The notes: a model not told the origin generated them from the sequence alone. 64,000 nucleotides of DNA from Zoroaster sp. YZ-2022 (GCA_029582265.1 CM055819.1:7004135-7068134), one strand, 5' to 3'. Positions 9,801 to 19,570 are shown, numbered from the stretch's first letter. Numbers and translations: made by a program.

Positions 9801-11954
9801 TCATGTAGCTATTTCCATTAATTTACTTAAAATTCAATGACATTTTCAAAGCGAGGTTGCCCCTGCAAACAGACACAATTAGGCAGGTTACTATAATGAG
9901 CATGTACAGGTACACAACCTCTTGTATTCAGGGAACAAGACATAAGATGGCTAACTCCTGAACAAGGTCATGTAGCTATATATTTCCATTAATTTACTTC
10001 AAATTCAATGACATTTGAAAGCGAGGTTGCCCTGCAAACAGACACAATTAGGCAGGTTACTATAATGAGCATGTACAGGTACACAACCTCTTGTATTCAG
10101 GGAACAAGACATAAGATGGCTAACTCCTGAACAAGGTCATGTAGCTATATATTTCCATTAATTTACTTCAAATTCAATGACATTTGAAAGCGAGGTTGCC
10201 CCTGCAAACAGACACAATTAGGCAGGTTACTATAATGAGCATGTACAGGTACACAACCTCTTGTATTCAGGGAACAAGACATAAGATGGCTAACTCCTGA
10301 ACAAGGTCATGTAGCTATATATTTCCATTAATTTACTTCAAATTCAATGACATTTGAAAGCGAGGTTGCCCCTGCAAACAGACACAATTAGGCAGGTTAC
10401 TATAATGAGCATGTACAGGTACACAACCTCTTGTATTCAGGGAACAAGACATAAGATGGCTAACTCCTGAACAAGGTCATGTAGCTATTTCCATTAATTT
10501 ACTTCAAATTCAATGACATTTGAAAGCGAGGTTGCCCCTGCAAACAGACACAATTAGGCAGGTTACTATAATGAGCATGTACAGGTACACAACCTCTTGT
10601 ATTCAGGGAACAAGACATAAGATGGCTAACTCATGAACAAGGTCATGTAGCTATTTCCATTAATTTACTTAAAATTCAATGACATTTTGAAAGCGAGGTT
10701 GCCCCTGCAAACAGACACAATTAGGCAGGTTACTATAATGAGCATGTACAGGTACACAACCTCTTGTATTCAGGGAACAAGACATAAGATGGCTAACTCC
10801 TGAACAAGGTCATGTAGCTATATATTTCCATTAATTTACTTCAAATTCAATGACATTTGAAAGCGAGGTTGCCCTGCAAACAGACACAATTAGGCAGGTT
10901 ACTATAATGAGCATGTACAGGTACACAACCTCTTGTATTCAGGGAACAAGACATAAGATGGCTAACTCCTGAACAAGGTCATGTAGCTATATATTTCCAT
11001 TAATTTACTTCAAATTCAATGACATTTGAAAGCGAGGTTGCCCTGCAAACAGACACAATTAGGCAGGTTACTATAATGAGCATGTACAGGTACACAACCT
11101 CTTGTATTCAGGGAACAAGACATAAGATGGCTAACTCCTGAACAAGGTCATGTAGCTATATATTTCCATTAATTTACTTCAAATTCAATGACATTTGAAA
11201 GCGGCGTTGCCCTGCAAACAGACACAATTAGGCAGGTTACTATAATGAGCATGTACAGGTACACAACCTCTTGTATTCAGGGAACAAGACATAAGATGGC
11301 TAACTCCTGAACAAGGTCATGTAGCTATATATTTCCATTAATTTACTTCAAATTCAATGACATTTGAAAGCGAGGTTGCCCCTGCAAACAGACACAATTA
11401 GGCAGGTTACTATAATGAGCATGTACAGGTACACAACCTCTTGTATTCAGGGAACAAGACATAAGATGGCTAACTCATGAACAAGGTCATGTAGCTATTT
11501 CCATTAATTTACTTAAAATTCAATGACATTTTCAAAGCGAGGTTGCCCCTGCAAACAGACACAATTAGGCAGGTTACTATAATGAGCATGTACAGGTACA
11601 CAACCTCTTGTATTCAGGGAATAAGACATAAGATGAACAAGTATGCCTTAAGAGGTTACAAATCCACAAGAGTTGTAACCTCTTGTTCTTTTCAGAACTT
11701 AATGACTACTCAATTGAGACTTTCGCCGCAAACGGTCTTCACTTGTCCTTTTCACCATGCAAAGCTAGCAATGTTTTAAGTATGCCTTGCTATACACTTT
11801 GTATGTTTCATTTTTGTCTTGACAGGAGCTGCTACAAGGATTTCCCGGTGAACAAAAGAGGTTGGAAGGTTTCCGGGCAAACCTGAAATCATTCCAGGCG
11901 GAAAGATGGGAGGAAAACTGGATCGATGTCGTACGTCCAACATTGTACATATAG
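734..11954 (+). CDS. ALG1: ALG1, dolichol-linked beta-1,4-mannosyltransferase, C-terminal seven exons
   Basis: ALG1 transfers the first mannose from GDP-mannose to GlcNAc2-PP-dolichol on the cytosolic face of the ER, at the start of the N-glycan precursor pathway. Seven exons (734-882, 2155-2314, 2614-2803, 4224-4394, 7048-7162, 8463-8538, 11826-11954) join in phase into 990 nt, 329 residues plus TAG. Landmarks follow the family in order: [57 protein letters not shown], the donor-binding stretch [18 protein letters not shown], and NGLVF. The family is about 460 residues long, so roughly 130 N-terminal residues, including the membrane anchor, lie left of the window. All splice sites are GT/AG and no exon contains a stop, so the gene looks intact here. 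Introns hold SINEs, MITEs and two satellite arrays. Identification is secure; the first partial exon could extend only by an upstream exon, since 732-733 is an AG acceptor. Confidence 0.96.
1167..1513 (-). repeat. SINE-I, full copy inserted in an older repeat
   Basis: It runs from an (AAT)n stretch (the reversed ATT tail) to the tRNA-like head with the reversed B box at about 1450. The flanks 1090-1166 and 1514-1622 are continuous with each other in the paralogue at 30605-30804, which lacks the SINE. Confidence 0.9.
1845..2101. mobile_element. MITE-B, TTAA-type copy
   Basis: It begins TTAACCCTCGTACTAC and ends AGGGTT. The body is full of GTCAAAA and TTGACTG motifs. Other copies are at 4567, 7185 (fragment), 13627 (best preserved), 15655 (fragment), 42084, 52896 and 58214 (fragment). 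Confidence 0.8.
2155..2314 (+). CDS. ALG1: ALG1 exon b
   Basis: The acceptor is TGTTCAG; the first G completes a Trp codon with the previous exon. The donor is GAG/GTAAAT, phase 0. It encodes [21 protein letters not shown], cited here only in part, and ends at LESQHE, all colinear with ALG1. Confidence 0.95.
2381..2447. repeat. Dispersed repeat fragment (CCATGGTTACTC family)
   Basis: The segment around CCATGGTTACTCAGGTTACA recurs at about 40988-41042, 42560-42630 and, reversed, 55630-55690. Confidence 0.6.
2614..2803 (+). CDS. ALG1: ALG1 exon c
   Basis: The acceptor is GTGATTTCAG and the donor GAGA/GTAAGT, phase 1. A variable linker is followed by the conserved [16 protein letters not shown] segment. 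Confidence 0.95.
3129..3735. mobile_element. TTAA-flanked element with TTAACCCTAAC ends
   Basis: The left end TTAACCCTAACCCCCTAGG and right end GGTTAGGGTTAA are inverted repeats with TTAA at both borders. The interior repeats AGTACTCAACC and ATCAAAATCCAACA motifs. It is non-coding and probably non-autonomous. Confidence 0.7.
4224..4394 (+). CDS. ALG1: ALG1 exon d
   Basis: The acceptor is TTTTTAACCTAG and the donor CTGG/GTAAGT. It encodes [15 protein letters not shown] and [14 protein letters not shown], the start of the nucleotide-sugar binding lobe. Confidence 0.95.
4567..4866. mobile_element. MITE-B copy
   Basis: The body matches 13627-13917. The right end GTAGGAGGGTTA is preserved; the left end is eroded. 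Confidence 0.75.
4867..5705. other. ALG1 intron, no recognised feature
   Basis: AT-rich intron. I see no exon, array or inverted repeat of note here. Confidence 0.5.
5706..7014. mobile_element. Minisatellite-bearing inverted-repeat element, copy a
   Basis: The left end CAGAAGTCTATTACCTACAT is the inverse of the 63-bp unit's end (ATGTAGGTAACAGACTTCTG). The unique interior (5740-6120) matches copies at 21945, 40435, 42762 and 48749. The right terminus is expanded into about 14 tandem 63-bp units (6122-7014). ATAT occurs at both borders and may be a short target duplication. Confidence 0.8.
6122..7014. repeat. 63-bp minisatellite, about 14 units
   Basis: The unit runs from TTCTGGTACTGTGCCG to CATGTAGGTAACAGAC. 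As 63 is a multiple of three, open frames persist on both strands. These frames have no start context, domain or splice support and are treated as artefacts. Confidence 0.95.
7048..7162 (+). CDS. ALG1: ALG1 exon e, donor-binding motif
   Basis: The acceptor is GATTCTACAG and the donor TG/GTAAGT. It encodes [20 protein letters not shown], the most conserved part of the family. The 63-bp minisatellite array ends only 33 bp upstream of this exon, leaving little room for a branch point. Confidence 0.96.
7185..7345. repeat. MITE-B fragment
   Basis: It carries the characteristic GGTCAAAAC, CAGTTGACCG and TAGC-TTGCCAC segments of MITE-B without its TTAA ends. Confidence 0.65.
8057..8423. mobile_element. 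MITE-C, TTAA-flanked
   Basis: It begins TTAACCCTAACTCCCTAGG and ends GGGAAGGTTAGGGTTAA. Inside, AATCCTCCAAAATCCTTCA is repeated several times. Related copies: 14783-14973, 57293-57645 and a fragment near 63428. Confidence 0.8.
8463..8538 (+). CDS. ALG1: ALG1 exon f
   Basis: The acceptor is TTTTATTAACAG and the donor CAG/GTAAGA. It encodes [25 protein letters not shown]-flanked MITE ends 39 bp upstream. Confidence 0.95.
8563..8843. repeat. Dispersed repeat with GGTTTCTGG ends
   Basis: The ends (TTGGTTTCTGGTCATAGG and the inverse around CCAGAAACCAGAC) are inverted, and the right half resembles segments at 45578-45650, 47860-47920 and 48190-48250. It looks like a decayed inverted-repeat element. 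Confidence 0.55.
9040..9260. repeat. Fragment of a GGCTGTGCATTTTCGG element
   Basis: It shares the ACAAAAGCCGG and CTTTATCCGAGTTTTC segments with 12063-12786 and 53640-54035. No coding capacity is seen. Confidence 0.6.
9303..11637. repeat. Satellite of about 168 bp, 14 units, in the last ALG1 intron
   Basis: Unit starts (GTAGCTAT) fall at about 9304, 9471, 9638, 9805, 9972, 10141, 10311, 10481, 10647, 10813, 10983, 11152, 11321 and 11491. Units differ by an ATAT insertion and by CCCC versus CCC. Subtypes occur in runs, which points to local amplification. Confidence 0.95.
11826..11954 (+). CDS. ALG1: ALG1 terminal exon
   Basis: The acceptor is TCTTGACAG. The exon encodes the C-terminal helix region ([18 protein letters not shown]) and ends in TAG. 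It follows directly on the 14-unit satellite. Confidence 0.95.
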   Translation, partial: ELLQGFPGEQKRLEGFRANLKSFQAERWEENWIDVVRPTLYI

Positions 11955-11963
11955 TCAAAGATA

Positions 11964-11969
11964 AATAAA
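11964..11969 (+). terminator. Candidate ALG1 polyadenylation signal
   Basis: AATAAA begins ten bases after the ALG1 stop codon. Cleavage would normally fall 10-30 bases further, giving a very short 3' UTR. Confidence 0.5.
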
Positions 11970-12062
11970 ACGCTGGTTTACAATCGGAATTTAAAAAGGA
12001 AGTTGTTTTTGTGATGCTGCATCTATAATTAAAGCTAGGCATCCCCTGCCATCAATTAGTAC

Positions 12063-12786
12063 CAAGGCTGTGTGTTTTCGGTTATTTCAGGAACTGGATA
12101 CCCGAAATTAGAAATCTTCGGATACCTGGGTACCCGTAAACACACATAAATACACCCAATTGTATAAAATAACCCATATGAACACAGGTTTCTCTTGTTT
12201 TTATTTGAGTCATAATAAATGTGGACTTACTGTAATAATATTCCGCCTCTATATTAAAAATGACTCATAGAATCCCACGCACATAAAAAAAAAATCATAT
12301 ATCCCACACGAGCACTACTCCAATAACTACAGCAGTCAATTCAAAACAAACTATACATAACAGCAAAAGAAACGTCACCCCTAAAAATATTTATTATTTT
12401 CATTTTATAATTAATATAATTTGTTTAATGAAGAATATTATGAGTATGGAGTGTAACACGAACACAATGTGGCAAAGTTGGTTGACCTGGCAGCCAACCA
12501 TCCCACAACATTGTATATTTATTATGTTTAATAATATAATTACTTAACAAAATTTAGGGGGTGACGTTTCTTTTGCTGTTATGTATAGATACATTAAACA
12601 AAAGCCGGAAAGTCTGTTAAAGGCCATCAACAAATTTTTACTTCTAAAGCATTTATCCGAGTTTTCTCGAGACATTTGTGTGGTGTAAATGTTCAGTCGG
12701 AATTTTAAAAAGTCAGGTTTTTTTTACGGGTAATTGGAACCAGGTAATGACAGTTTCGGTCGGGTATCTGGATACCTGGGCACAGC
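12063..12786. mobile_element. Decayed element with GGCTGTG ends, interrupted by a MITE
   Basis: The left end (AAGGCTGTGTGTTTTCGG) and right end (GATACCTGGGCACAGC) are imperfect inverted repeats, and the body matches 9040-9260 and 53640-54035. The MITE at 12352-12587 sits inside. It may be hAT-like, but no clear 8-bp duplication is visible. Confidence 0.6.
12352..12587. mobile_element. MITE with about 36-bp terminal inverted repeats
   Basis: The left arm starts TATACATAACAGCAAAAGAA and continues through ACGTCACCCCTAAA. The right arm is its inverse with one or two differences. TA borders suggest a mariner-type insertion, nested in the older element around it. Confidence 0.85.
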
Positions 12787-12939
12787 ATACGAATCACAGT
12801 ACCGTAATCTTTCTCGGGACCAAGTGCATTTTGAAGCAGAGTTTTTTTTTTTGGCCTTACTGAAAGATTTATCCTGTACTTTTGAAAAACAGGCGTAGGA
12901 AATATGTAGTTATCACAAACTTAACTGGTTATATTTCCT

Positions 12940-13184
12940 TAACCCTTACAACCCAAAATCCTCCAAGGGGCACTTTTTTGGGAAAATTTGGAACCGATAC
13001 TTTCACCTCTTCAAATGGGGCAAAATTACTACCTGGCAAGAAGTACAGGCCATAAGTGCTGAATATGAAAGATCAACGAAAATGCATGGTGCATTTTGAA
13101 GATAAGGGCATGTTTCCAAAAGTGCACTGATGGATTTTGAAGGATTCAGGAAGGTTCCGAGCCAGAATACCTTGGGGGTTAGGG
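12940..13184. mobile_element. TTAACCCT-type element, decayed
   Basis: It begins TTAACCCTTACAACCC and ends CTTGGGGGTTAGGGT. Inside are AAAATCCTCCAAGGGGC and a partial inverse. The right TTAA is lost. Confidence 0.55.
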
Positions 13185-13626
13185 TGATGTATGATAATGT
13201 AATTTGCAAATTAAAGCCATTGTACAACAGATTTTATTAAAATGTGAAATTCTGTTTTTTAATAGCATCAAAGTGTGTTCTTTTGAAGAACTGAATTGTT
13301 GCTGACCTATTTTTCAACTTTTTTGGGATCAAGCTTACCTTTCAAGTGTTGCAGGCTTAATTGTAATAAACATCCCCTTCCAATATTTTGGCCATGCCTT
13401 GTACGATATGAGCTTGTCGTTAGATCACTGTTGATCGAGAGGCCAGCAATAGTGCGTGCATTTGGCGTATTTTGCAGTTCATGTGCATACGCGCCGAATA
13501 TATCTCAAGCAATCATTGCCTGGCAGAAGTACGCGAGCTATCATCAAGACACCGGGTGCAAAGTCACCGCTAGAGGGATACGATGTGAACAGAGCGATTC
13601 AAGTTGACCTGCAAAGGAACAGTGCA
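13185..13626. other. Intergenic, no recognised feature
   Basis: Two overlapping reading frames of about 100 codons occur at 13296-13767, but they show no recognisable domain and run into MITE-B. I see no gene here. Confidence 0.45.
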
Positions 13627-13917
13627 TTAACCCTCCTACTACTACAAGGGTCAAAATCAGTCCAAATGTTGATATATCTAGTGCACTTAAACGTCAAACA
13701 CTGTCAAACCTTACGTGTAGTAAGTACATTTACAGGTTCAAATGAGTCGACTGTTTTTGACCGATAAAAGCATCGTCTTGTATTGTTGAGGGTGGTCAAA
13801 ACCAGTCAACAATGCCCCCTGTGTGCACATTTGGGTCAACGGTCAAAACAGGCAGTTGACCGATTCTGACCTCTATAGCAACTTCCCACTAAAGTCCAGC
13901 TAGAGAAGGAGGGTTAA
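13627..13917. mobile_element. MITE-B, best-preserved copy
   Basis: Both TTAA borders are present (TTAACCCTCCTACTAC on the left, GAAGGAGGGTTAA on the right). TTAA duplication with CCCT ends fits a piggyBac-type mechanism, but no transposase is present to confirm it. Confidence 0.85.
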
Positions 13918-13988
13918 AACAGTTAAGATTTGCTCTACTTGTTAACATACAAGTACAGCATTTGTCATTTAGTGATGTAATTTGAAAC

Positions 13989-14240
13989 TATACTGAGACG
14001 CAATAGAAACTTACCACTTTTTCGACCTTAAATTATCAGTAATCACAATGCACAAATGTAATATGTGCACTCGCGGTGAAGTGGATACAGATGGGATCGA
14101 GTACAGTGGACAAAACGTGGACATTTCCTCAATAAAATGCCAACATTTCTAATCCAAATTGTTGTGTTGTCTTATTTTGAACCATTACAATTTTATGCTA
14201 TTCCAAAACAAGTGGTAAGTTTCTATTGCGTCTCAGTATA
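13989..14240. mobile_element. MITE with TATACTGAGACGCAATAG ends
   Basis: The left arm TATACTGAGACGCAATAGAA, continuing through ACTTACCAC, is perfectly inverted at the right end. Total length is 252 bp. The ends start with TA, consistent with a mariner-type target. Confidence 0.9.
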
Positions 14241-14782
14241 TTATTTTATCGTAGATTTTAATTGGAAGTCAAAATAAGACACTGTTTATATAATTAAAGT
14301 AATTTGACTAATAAGAGGAAGTACTGTATGAAGTAAAATATTTGGTAGCCAACGAAGCATAAATGAGTTTCTTAAAATAATATTTATCTTTTTTTAAATG
14401 TGCATTGCTTTTTTGCAACAAAGCGCCATCATGAGAGAGGTTGCGATTTGCAATTTATAAGCGTACATTGTGACATGTACAGTATGTGATTTTTGTGGGT
14501 GAAGCTACGTGTTCACACATATATATATATATGCAGGGGTTGATTTTACGGTTGTGATTTCGTTCACATGTGCGTGGGTACGATGAGATTCACCGCATGC
14601 TTGTAAACGCGGGGCATGTGCCTTAAATTTGTGAGAATCGAAGACGTTTCCATTTCTGTGGTCCAATGGGCTGCTACAATTTGTACAACAACATGTTTAG
14701 TGGCATTTACACGTTTCTGGAACGTATAGCTCATCGGAAAATTTGAAATTGGAAAAATTAATATAACTGTTAGGATTCCTCT
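14241..14782. other. Intergenic, no recognised feature
   Basis: AT-rich, with a short (AT)n near 14520. The segment 14617-14664 recurs at 14990-15039, on the other side of a MITE-C copy. Confidence 0.5.
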
Positions 14783-14973
14783 TTTAACCCTAACCTTCCC
14801 AAATCCTCTTTGCTAAAGTGAAGGATTTTGGAGGATTGAGGTTACATGCTGGGAGGGTCCCTGGCCATGTACCACATGTGTGCATACATGTCATGTGCTT
14901 GCTTTACTATTGAAGGATTTTGGAGGATTCAGGTTATGTGTAAGCAAATGGGCCTAGGGAGTTAGGGTTTTAA
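14783..14973. mobile_element. MITE-C, short copy
   Basis: TTAACCCTAACCTTCCC at the left and GGGAGTTAGGGTTTTAA at the right, opposite in orientation to the copy at 8057. It is flanked by 48-bp direct repeats (14617-14664 and 14990-15039). Confidence 0.75.
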
Positions 14974-15289
14974 TAGAACAAATATTGAGTGGCATGTGGC
15001 TTAAATTTGTGAGAATCAAAGACGTTTCCATTTCTACGCAACTTAGGCTCTACATGTACGCATTACGAATCGCAACCTCACCATTGTCAGCGCCCAGCAG
15101 GGTAGATATGTGCGCGCTCTTAATCTATATTATTATTATTATTATTATATGTATGTACAATGACTCCAGGTACTGTATGATGAGCTAGCTTGCACATGGA
15201 ATTAATTAACAATGTCCGATGTCTAAACAGCTTTGAAAAGTACCATTGGATTATAGTTGTGTACGAGTGCTAAAATTGTGTCTACTACA

Positions 15290-15560
15290 CGTTTGGGTTA
15301 CATAACCCTATGTGGACTTACACACATCCACACATTTATGGTGTAAACCGAGGACCTATTGTCTATTTTGTTACAAGTCCTCGTTTGAATGTGTGTACGT
15401 GTACATGTACGCAAAATGTCAATTTTCTCAAAAAGGAAGCATGTCGTTATCTGTCGCAAAATGGAGTAGATTATTCAAGGGAAAGACTGAGAAAAAAAGA
15501 TTCTTCAGTGCAAATGGCAATGTTTGAAGAATGTGTTTTTTAACTACACGAGGACAAACG
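15290..15560. repeat. Dispersed repeat shared with 37610-37860
   Basis: Both copies have ATGTGGACTTAC, GGAGTAGATTATTCAAGGGA and TTCAGTGCAAATGGCAATG in the same order. The reading frames inside are not conserved as protein. Confidence 0.65.
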
Positions 15561-15654
15561 GATGTCCACTGTAGAGTGTTAAAAATGTGTCGTCTGCATC
15601 CGAGTACAGGGTTAGTAAAAGTGTTTTTTGTGAATGCATCCATACTTTAAAAGA

Positions 15655-15815
15655 ATTTACCCTCCTACTAGAGCTGCATTTTTGACTGGTTTTGACTGTC
15701 ATTTTGAACAATACAAGACAATGCTTTTACCAGTCAAAACCTGTAAAAATGTGCACTAGATATACCTTGCCAATTATACCAATATTTTGATCCTTGTAGT
15801 CACAGAAGGGCTAAG
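15655..15815. repeat. MITE-B fragment
   Basis: Starts ACCCTCCTACTAGAGCTGCA and lacks the central third of the full element. Confidence 0.7.
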
Positions 15816-15918
15816 GGATGTTTTTCATTGTGTCATCAACGAAAAATAAATTATAATGTTTGTAAATTTTGTTCCCTGGAGGACAATTCATTTGTGAAAT
15901 AATTTATTCTTCAATCTA

Positions 15919-17045
15919 GTGCTGGGGCGTGTTTTGGCGAACACGAACAGAAACCCGTTTCTGACGTCAAATTTTTGACTAGAAACAAGACGGCATAGCT
16001 ACGCGAAAACGAGAACGTAACCAGAAAATTGTTTTCAGTTTGTGACGTGTTCAATCCTCAATGTTTCTCAAAATCTACGGTATTATTATACATTTCTGGG
16101 AATGAAACCGAGGATTCCTCAAAAGCACACTTAAGCACTGTAGCTCAGAAAGCCTGAGGAAACCTGTAAACAAGAGCGCTTGCTATGTGAACCAGAAACA
16201 CCGGGGTTAAACCCCTACTCTTCCACGTTCTTTTACGTGCATTACTTAACCTAGTACACAGGACCTACGGCTCAACGTCCCATCCGAAGGACGAAGCAAT
16301 TTTTGCAAAATGGAACTTACTCGTGAGTGCTATTAATAAACTTGTATACGAACAATGATTCCATCATCTTTTAACAAATATTTAACAAAACTTCCATTAC
16401 TTTTTACAATCCGCCATCTTGAAACCAAGCGTAACCGATCACAAACTTCAGTTGACATTTGGTCAGCACAACCGAACTTGCGAAAATGCTTAACCAGTGA
16501 CTGAAGCCCAAACATGTTCCTGGTCAGGGTCGCGAAAACGTGCCTCTGGGATGGTAAACTGGTTAACCAAACTGAAACTGCACTAACCATTTAATCGAAA
16601 CCAATATTTAACAAAAAATAATAAATTTTTGAATAATTTTGCCACCCATTTTATTCTAGACTTTACTTTTTTTTTGCCGCATTGGTTATTGAACAATCAT
16701 TGCAGGAAATTCATTAATGCAATTTTATTGAAAATTTGTGTGTCCATCGGGTGCCGACTTTCCGTTAACCGGTTAAACGACCGAGACAGTTTTGGTTAAC
16801 CAGTTTGCGAACTAACCGTTAACTCCCACTAGAGCTCAAGTGTTTGTTGGAACAAACACATGGTGTTCGTGTCAACTTCTGGTTCAATCAAATTATCATC
16901 GATGATGTCACAGTCATATTCTGCAAAGGTGTATCATCTTTTATTATAACAATATCAATTTCATATTCAAAAGACCAATCGGTTGACCGACTGTGAAAGG
17001 TTCGGTTAAGCGAACTAACCGTTAACCGTTAACTCCTCGTGCTAC
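15919..17045. repeat. Nested decayed repeats with CCGGTTA motifs
   Basis: The outer segments carry GTGCTGGGG and GGTTAACC/CGGTTAA motifs like the element at 45888-46545. The centre (16215-16310) matches the SINE-related segment at about 31021-31080 (CTTCGGATGGGACGT reversed). No coding sequence is recognised. Confidence 0.45.
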
Positions 17046-17135
17046 TTCAATCATAATACCTTAGATAAATATATCAACTTTCAAGGGATGCTTGATATCG
17101 ATGTAATCCCAAACCTGAGGTTTGTTATTTATAAT

Positions 17136-17790
17136 AGGAAAGAATGTCGAATGTCGAATGTCGAACTCAACTGCCACTTGTGCACAATGTCTAAGCATGT
17201 GTTTTTAGCAGACGACAAAATGGCCAACATGTCACTGGATGTGCATACATTCATTGCTTAAAATATCTTTTCCAAACCTCACTTGAGTAGACTTTTCTCT
17301 CCTTAACCAGTTCGCGTCGGGGGCCGTGTATACACACAATTTTTTTTTGGACAGCGGATCGGAGAGCCTCTAAACACGCCACAGGATTCTCGGGAATATT
17401 TGTATAGATTCCCGGTCGACGTGGCAACGAGCCATAAGCATGCGGTCTCCCTGGTCACGCTCTTGTGAGCACTATTGGTCGTGTTTGTGCGGTAAAAATA
17501 AACCCGCCACAGGGTTCGGAAAAACTTTTTTATTCCCGGTGCGAACTGGTTAAGTGTGTCCTCTATCATCTTTTAAAGGAAAATCTGTGATATTTGTCAT
17601 ATTTGGATAAAGTAGCGGTTGTATACTCCATTCGGAAAGAATGTCGAACCCAACCACCACTTGTGCACATGTTTAAGCACTCAAAATCTCCCAAAATATC
17701 GTTTCCAATCCTCACTCGACTACAATTTCCTCTCCTTAAGTGTGTCCATCATCTTTTAAAGGCAAATCAGTGATATTTGTCGTTTTCTAC
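17136..17790. repeat. Diverged tandem duplication, one copy carrying a MITE
   Basis: 17136-17302 plus 17554-17610 is duplicated at 17635-17790 (GAAAGAATGTCGAA, CCACTTGTGCACA, CATCATCTTTTAAAGG). Only the first copy contains the TTAA insertion at 17303. Confidence 0.75.
17303..17553. mobile_element. TTAA-duplicating MITE with an empty-site paralogue
   Basis: The ends TTAACCAGTTCGCGTCGG and CCGGTGCGAACTGGTTAA are inverted repeats. The neighbouring duplicate has CTCTCCTTAAGTGTGTCC with a single TTAA at 17736-17739, exactly the expected pre-insertion site. This fits a piggyBac-type mechanism. Confidence 0.9.
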
Positions 17791-17911
17791 ATTCTTCCCT
17801 TATGATATTCTGCCATATTTTGGCATCAGTTTATAATTCTTCATGAGTCTCCATGTAGGTTTTTTTTTTTTTTTAAATCCTCAAATCCATTGTGAACATT
17901 TGGGGAATGGA

Positions 17912-18196
17912 ATAATAATAATGTGGACTTGGTAGTGCATGTATCCCCCAAACTGGTGCTCATAATTCATTCCTGAAACCATCTTAGCTCCCTGGGGAGT
18001 ATACAGCTCACTTGCTGCCATTACAGCGCATATAGGGCTAATCAAACACAACAACCAATTCTGCCCTCACGGGTACCCATTTACCCCTGGGTGGAGAGAA
18101 GTAATTATGGTAAAAGTGTCTTGCTCAAGGACACAAGCGTCGCGGTTGGGATTCGAACCCACATTCTGACGACTCAGCCATCAGAACACAAATCCA
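17912..18196 (-). repeat. SINE-I copy, truncated head
   Basis: Runs from AATAATAATAATGTGGAC to the reversed B box near 18145. The first bases of the tRNA head are missing. Confidence 0.85.
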
Positions 18197-18746
18197 GAGC
18201 AATGTGACAACGGCGTGAGGTCTAAGTCATGCTCATGCTGTGATTCAACTTCCCCCATGTTTTGATGGCAAGCCATTTTTTTTTTTTTTTTTTTTTTTTA
18301 CAGCCATGGGTGGAGGGGGGACACGACATAGGAGGCGCCCCACAAACTTGTTGGTATTTCTGAACTTATTTGTCTGTGTATTTTGGCGTATAAAAAAAAA
18401 AAATTTTAAGAGAAAAATGGTACATTAAGTGTTGTTTAGGGGTAGGGTTGGAAATAACCTCCATCTGGGCATCTCCAGAGATCATCCATTTTGGGGGAAA
18501 ACAAAGTCATTTTTTCTGTTCATATGAACGGTAAATTTACTACGCCACCATTTACAGCATCCAAGATAAATTACAGTTTTAATGCTACATGTGTAGTTAA
18601 GAAAGAAACTCACATTATGCAGACTTTTCAACAAATAATTACGGGGCAAATTGTGCGCAAAGATAAATGTTTCATATTATAAAATATATAATTCATTATG
18701 ATAAAAACTAAATTTATTCTAAGGCTAAATTAGCAATTCCATAAGT

Positions 18747-18832
18747 CAACTCGACGTTTCGATCAGTATGCTCTGATCGTCCTCAGTTTCTCCCGAGGAC
18801 GATCAGAGCATACTGATCGAAACGTCGAGTTG
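18747..18832. repeat. Near-perfect 86-bp palindrome
   Basis: CAACTCGACGTTTCGATCAG through GTCCTC is followed after a short loop by its inverse. One arm plus the sequence to 18890 recurs at about 43027-43150 and, diverged, at 56881-56995. It can form a long hairpin. Confidence 0.85.
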
Positions 18833-18907
18833 TACCTCCAGTTCTTTTCAGAACTAATTACTACTCAATTGAGCATTTCACATGGTGTCACCGCAATTAG
18901 TCTGACT

Positions 18908-19105
18908 CAATTGTTATATAACCCAACGCAAAAATTTCATCAACATTTACATGTCGCTGAACCCGCCGCTATATAAGATTCCAGCCGGCCAATTGACATC
19001 GGGCAAGCTCGGTGGTCGAGGGATCAAATCCCGCCCGAGTCGTCCGTTAAGTTTTTCATAGACACTCGGAACACACGTCGGTGTAGGGCAAAGTTAAATC
19101 AATTG
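18908..19105 (+). repeat. SINE-II copy, partial
   Basis: Second tRNA-headed SINE family: GGCAAGCTCGGTGGTCGAGG (A-box region), a shortened B box, then ACACTCGG and ACACACGTCGGTGTAGGGCA. Other copies are at 23467, 50311, 51388, 63489 and 63745. Confidence 0.75.
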
Positions 19106-19384
19106 TTGAACTTGAAGCCCAAATACAAAATTGTTTTTTTTTAAACTTTAGTATAAAAAATTGCAACCAGAAATCCAAACTGTATTTTGATTTATATTAA
19201 AATGTACATGAACAATTTCTTAATATATCGATATAAAAAGTAAATAGAAAAATATAATAGATCTTTACCTAAAACTTCGCCGAAAGGAAGACACACGTAC
19301 ATCATTTATAGTAATTATCTTATTACTTAATTACTTAATTATTATCCCAAGTGTTTTCTGTAAAAGATATTGATTTTTCACACT

Positions 19385-19570
19385 AACTAGTTTAAGATGA
19401 ACACAGTGAATGAAAAATTACTGGCTCATTTATGCAGCAGCAACGGTAACATTACCTTATCATGTGGGGTATTATTTTCAGTCACTGAGTTAATCTAAAA
19501 CTAGCACTCCGATTCCATGCCCTGTTGATCGTGATGATATTGTACCTTTAAATGTTATTGTGACACTGAT
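19385..19570. repeat. Dispersed repeat shared with 51735-51895
   Basis: Both contain TTATGCAGCAGCAACGGTAA, TTTTCAGTCACTGAGTTAAT and CCATGCCCTGTTGATCG in order. Confidence 0.7.

Noticed and set aside
9303..11637. CRISPR-like regular repeats
   Set aside because: Units are contiguous with no unique spacers, and the locus is an intron of an animal gene.
13296..13767. Two overlapping frames of 103 codons
   Set aside because: No domain is recognised, and the second runs into MITE-B; nothing supports coding.
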